Origin: Archilochus colubris
Taxonomy: Eukaryota > Chordata > Aves > Apodiformes > Trochilidae
Assembly: GCA_023079485.1 (NCBI GenBank)
Contig: CM041086.1
Coordinates: 12,842,401 to 12,906,400, forward strand
Length of the DNA: 64,000 bases
Direction of reading: 5' to 3'
Positions 61,695 through 64,000 of this stretch are shown here, one piece after another; the first letter of the stretch is position 1, and each line of letters starts with the position of its first letter. The notes beneath the pieces were generated by a model. It did no database searches, was not told the DNA's origin, and saw nothing but the letters and a program-made list of their open reading frames with translations. Both the position numbers and the translations under genes were made by a program.

Positions 61695-64000
61695 GTACAG
61701 AGCAATCATGTTACTAGTTCTTTGTTACAGGTGCTTGTTTCAAGAGTTTGGGACAAGATTAGCGAGATGATCATCAGTGTCACTGTTTCTTTTACCAGTA
61801 AGCTACAGAGGCTTTGTTTGAGGTTGGTTGGGTCAGAGGCTTTGACTTTATTTCTTTACTTTTTCATAGTAATTCCATCAAATTCTCACACTTCAGAATT
61901 GGCAAACCTTCTGTAAAATACAGGCATTCAGTCCCCTGGGTGGCAGGCAGGATCAATGAGATCCATGTTATATTCAGAGCCTATGTCTCTGCCATTTGTG
62001 CTTGACCTACGTACTGACTACCACAAGAAACTTTCACAGCATATATTAAGTCTGAAGAGTCAGGACTATCCTCATTCTTACTCCTCTGGTTAACAAGTGA
62101 CTTCCCAGTTGCTGGTGCTGCTGCTTTCCTGCAGCATCAGCAACCTAAAACTTAATAGATCAAGTTTCTATATAATTTTATATTGTCTTGCTGATCCTTT
62201 TTTCTGAAAGTATAGTAATAATAATTAAAACAAAACAAAAAAAGCAAACACAACAAAACAACAAACAAAACAATCATCTCCTCATGGTTTCCATCTTACA
62301 AAATTCAGTTGATGTTGATTTTTCTTTGGAACTTCATCAACAGAGTAACAGTGAATAGCTGTCATCATTTGGTGGGCCTCTGGCTGTGGCATACGAGTTT
62401 GTTCTTGATTTATGGAGGGCTTTTGTCATCTTATAAAAAAAGTAGTCATTTGGTGTGGCAGCACTATGTAGATCCCCTTCCTTCTCCTCCCCGAGTGATA
62501 ATCTGGTTGATAGATCACAGGCTAGCAAAAGGTCAGTGGAAATGTGGATTCCCCTCCCCTGCTCCTCAGGTTCCCTTTTTCAGGCAGGGCTCAGATCCAG
62601 TGGCACAGAAGCCTTTGTTGGCCTCTCTATCTTGTGACAGAGGACCTCAGCAAGACAAGTAAAGTCTTTTATGATCTTGTGTAGCTGATGTGTCCAGAAG
62701 TCAGGCTTTAAGATGAGCCCTTTCATCAACTATTTGATAAAATGTCTCAGAAAGAGATTTTGAGCATGAGAACTTGATTGTTTTTTCCAGTTGTATCAGT
62801 GGGTCTAAGAAAATTTCTCCATACAAGTCCTCTTCTTCTTCATATTTTTAGGCTGACAGCAATACTGTTACCCTAAAGAATAAAGAAAATAAAAGCATTT
62901 GCTGTGCTGTTTCCCTTTTAGGATTTTCTGCTAATACATCAGTTACTTGAATATTCAGTTTCTGTAATCAGTTCAAAGGTAACTCTCAGCTGTCACTGGT
63001 GTGATGTTAAGTTTAAGTTCTATGTCCAGCTTTGTCTTGACAGGCAAGTAGAAAAGTGGGACAGGCCCAGCTTTCATTTTCCTGCCACTAGGCTGTACTC
63101 TCTCACCAAGGGGATGCTTAAAGCATCTGATGGCCACTTCTAGAAATACAAAGGGAAATGGATTTATTGATTAAGTATGTAGGAAGTGGGTATGCTAAAA
63201 ATACTTTGGGTGGAAAAAAGACTCAACCACGGAGAAGTTTTGTTCCTCCTTGATGCATTACAACTGAAGAGTGATTTTCCAAGCTTAGAGAAGCACCTAC
63301 TGTTCAGTGATCTATTCTGAAGGCAAAGGTGTTTCAGAAGAAGGAGCTGCCTAGGTGTGAAAGCTTGTAAATTTTTTGGTACAGGAAATGATATAAGCTG
63401 GGAGGCTTGTCCAGAAAAGGGACCTGTTGGAAATCACACCCAAGCTGGTACTGGTAGCTCACTGGAACTCATGTAAGATCATCCAAGAAGTTTGTATTTT
63501 ACAGTTAGCACCAGGATGTGGTCCAGTCTTGCAGGGATCAGGTCTGCTTTGTGCTTGTTTGCTGGCCTGTTCAGTTTGCAGGGTGCTGGTCAGAAGAGAG
63601 AAATGTCTAGGACCAGAAAAAGTATCATGCAAAGGGACCTAAAAGGGGGAGAATTAAGACAAGGAAAACAGAGCTTCCTGGCACTTCAATGTTATACAGA
63701 AAACAGGAGAGCAAATACTTCTGACCACAGCTTCCCTCAAACATTATGTTCTGTTCAACCTCCATTCAGTGACTCACCTTTCTAGCTGATAAAAAGATAA
63801 GAGGGGTGCAGCAAAGCCTTCAGCTACCCCCAGCCCTGTGTGGGTTCTGCAGCAGATGAAGGAAAACGCTGCCCTTGTTTGGAAGCCAGGAGTGGTAGTG
63901 GGGTGTATGAACAGGGACCCAGCACATGGCAGAGCTCAGTTTCAGATTCCTCTTCCTTTCCTTCTGTCCCACAGATCTGAGAGTTGGAGGCAGTGTGTTG
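61695..64000 (+). other. SLC25A43 intron 3, to window end
   Basis: No sequence encoding the remaining part of carrier repeat 3 or the C-terminal tail is found. It has an A/C-rich run at about 62225-62275. A pyrimidine tract with CCCACAG at about 63969-63974 looks like an acceptor, but the phase needed after exon 3 meets TGA at once, so it is not taken as the next exon. Confidence 0.6.

Noticed and set aside
63969..64000. Possible next SLC25A43 exon at the window edge
   Set aside because: The acceptor is good, but the required phase gives ATC TGA, a stop, and the other frames do not resemble the carrier.

Overview
The window looks like nuclear DNA from a bird, probably a songbird. It has two recognisable vertebrate genes split by GT-AG introns, four CpG islands, and several CR1-type LINE fragments carrying the avian ATTCTRTG-type 3' tail. 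It also has an LTR-like segment of a type common in bird genomes, and is otherwise moderately AT-rich, gene-poor DNA. There is no bacterial gene organisation, no CRISPR array and no rRNA or tRNA gene that I can support.

Layout. 1-33.9 kb is gene-poor. It holds a few phase-compatible minus-strand exon candidates (4275-4351, 13274-13454 and a weak start exon at 19771-19798) that could belong to one unrecognised membrane protein gene. The CpG island at 33.9-34.45 kb has a minus-strand splice donor and would be its natural promoter. The island at 37.98-39.3 kb is the promoter and first exon of PGRMC1 (plus strand, 3 coding exons, 192 aa, complete, 38498-42697). An 88-codon minus-strand ORF lies head-to-head with it. 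42.7-43.7 kb is the PGRMC1 3' UTR. 43.7-57.1 kb is intergenic and holds an LTR-like element with a striking 112-bp inverted duplication (47834-48091), two CR1 fragments and an orphan CpG island (about 53.1-53.76 kb). The island at 57.1-57.66 kb starts SLC25A43 (plus strand). Three coding exons, residues 1-229, are inside the window and the rest lies past 64000.

The neighbourhood PGRMC1 then SLC25A43, both on the same strand, matches the order on human Xq24 as I know it. In birds this block is expected on chromosome 4 or its equivalent. The two proteins are not in one pathway: PGRMC1 is a haem-binding membrane protein of the ER and other membranes, and SLC25A43 is a mitochondrial inner-membrane carrier.

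The most interesting items are the unrecognised minus-strand gene model, the nearly perfect LTR-derived palindrome, the minus-strand ORF opposite PGRMC1, the CCCGT repeat placed against a splice donor, and the orphan CpG island. All gene and repeat identities come from reading the sequence and from memory of the families; no database search was run.
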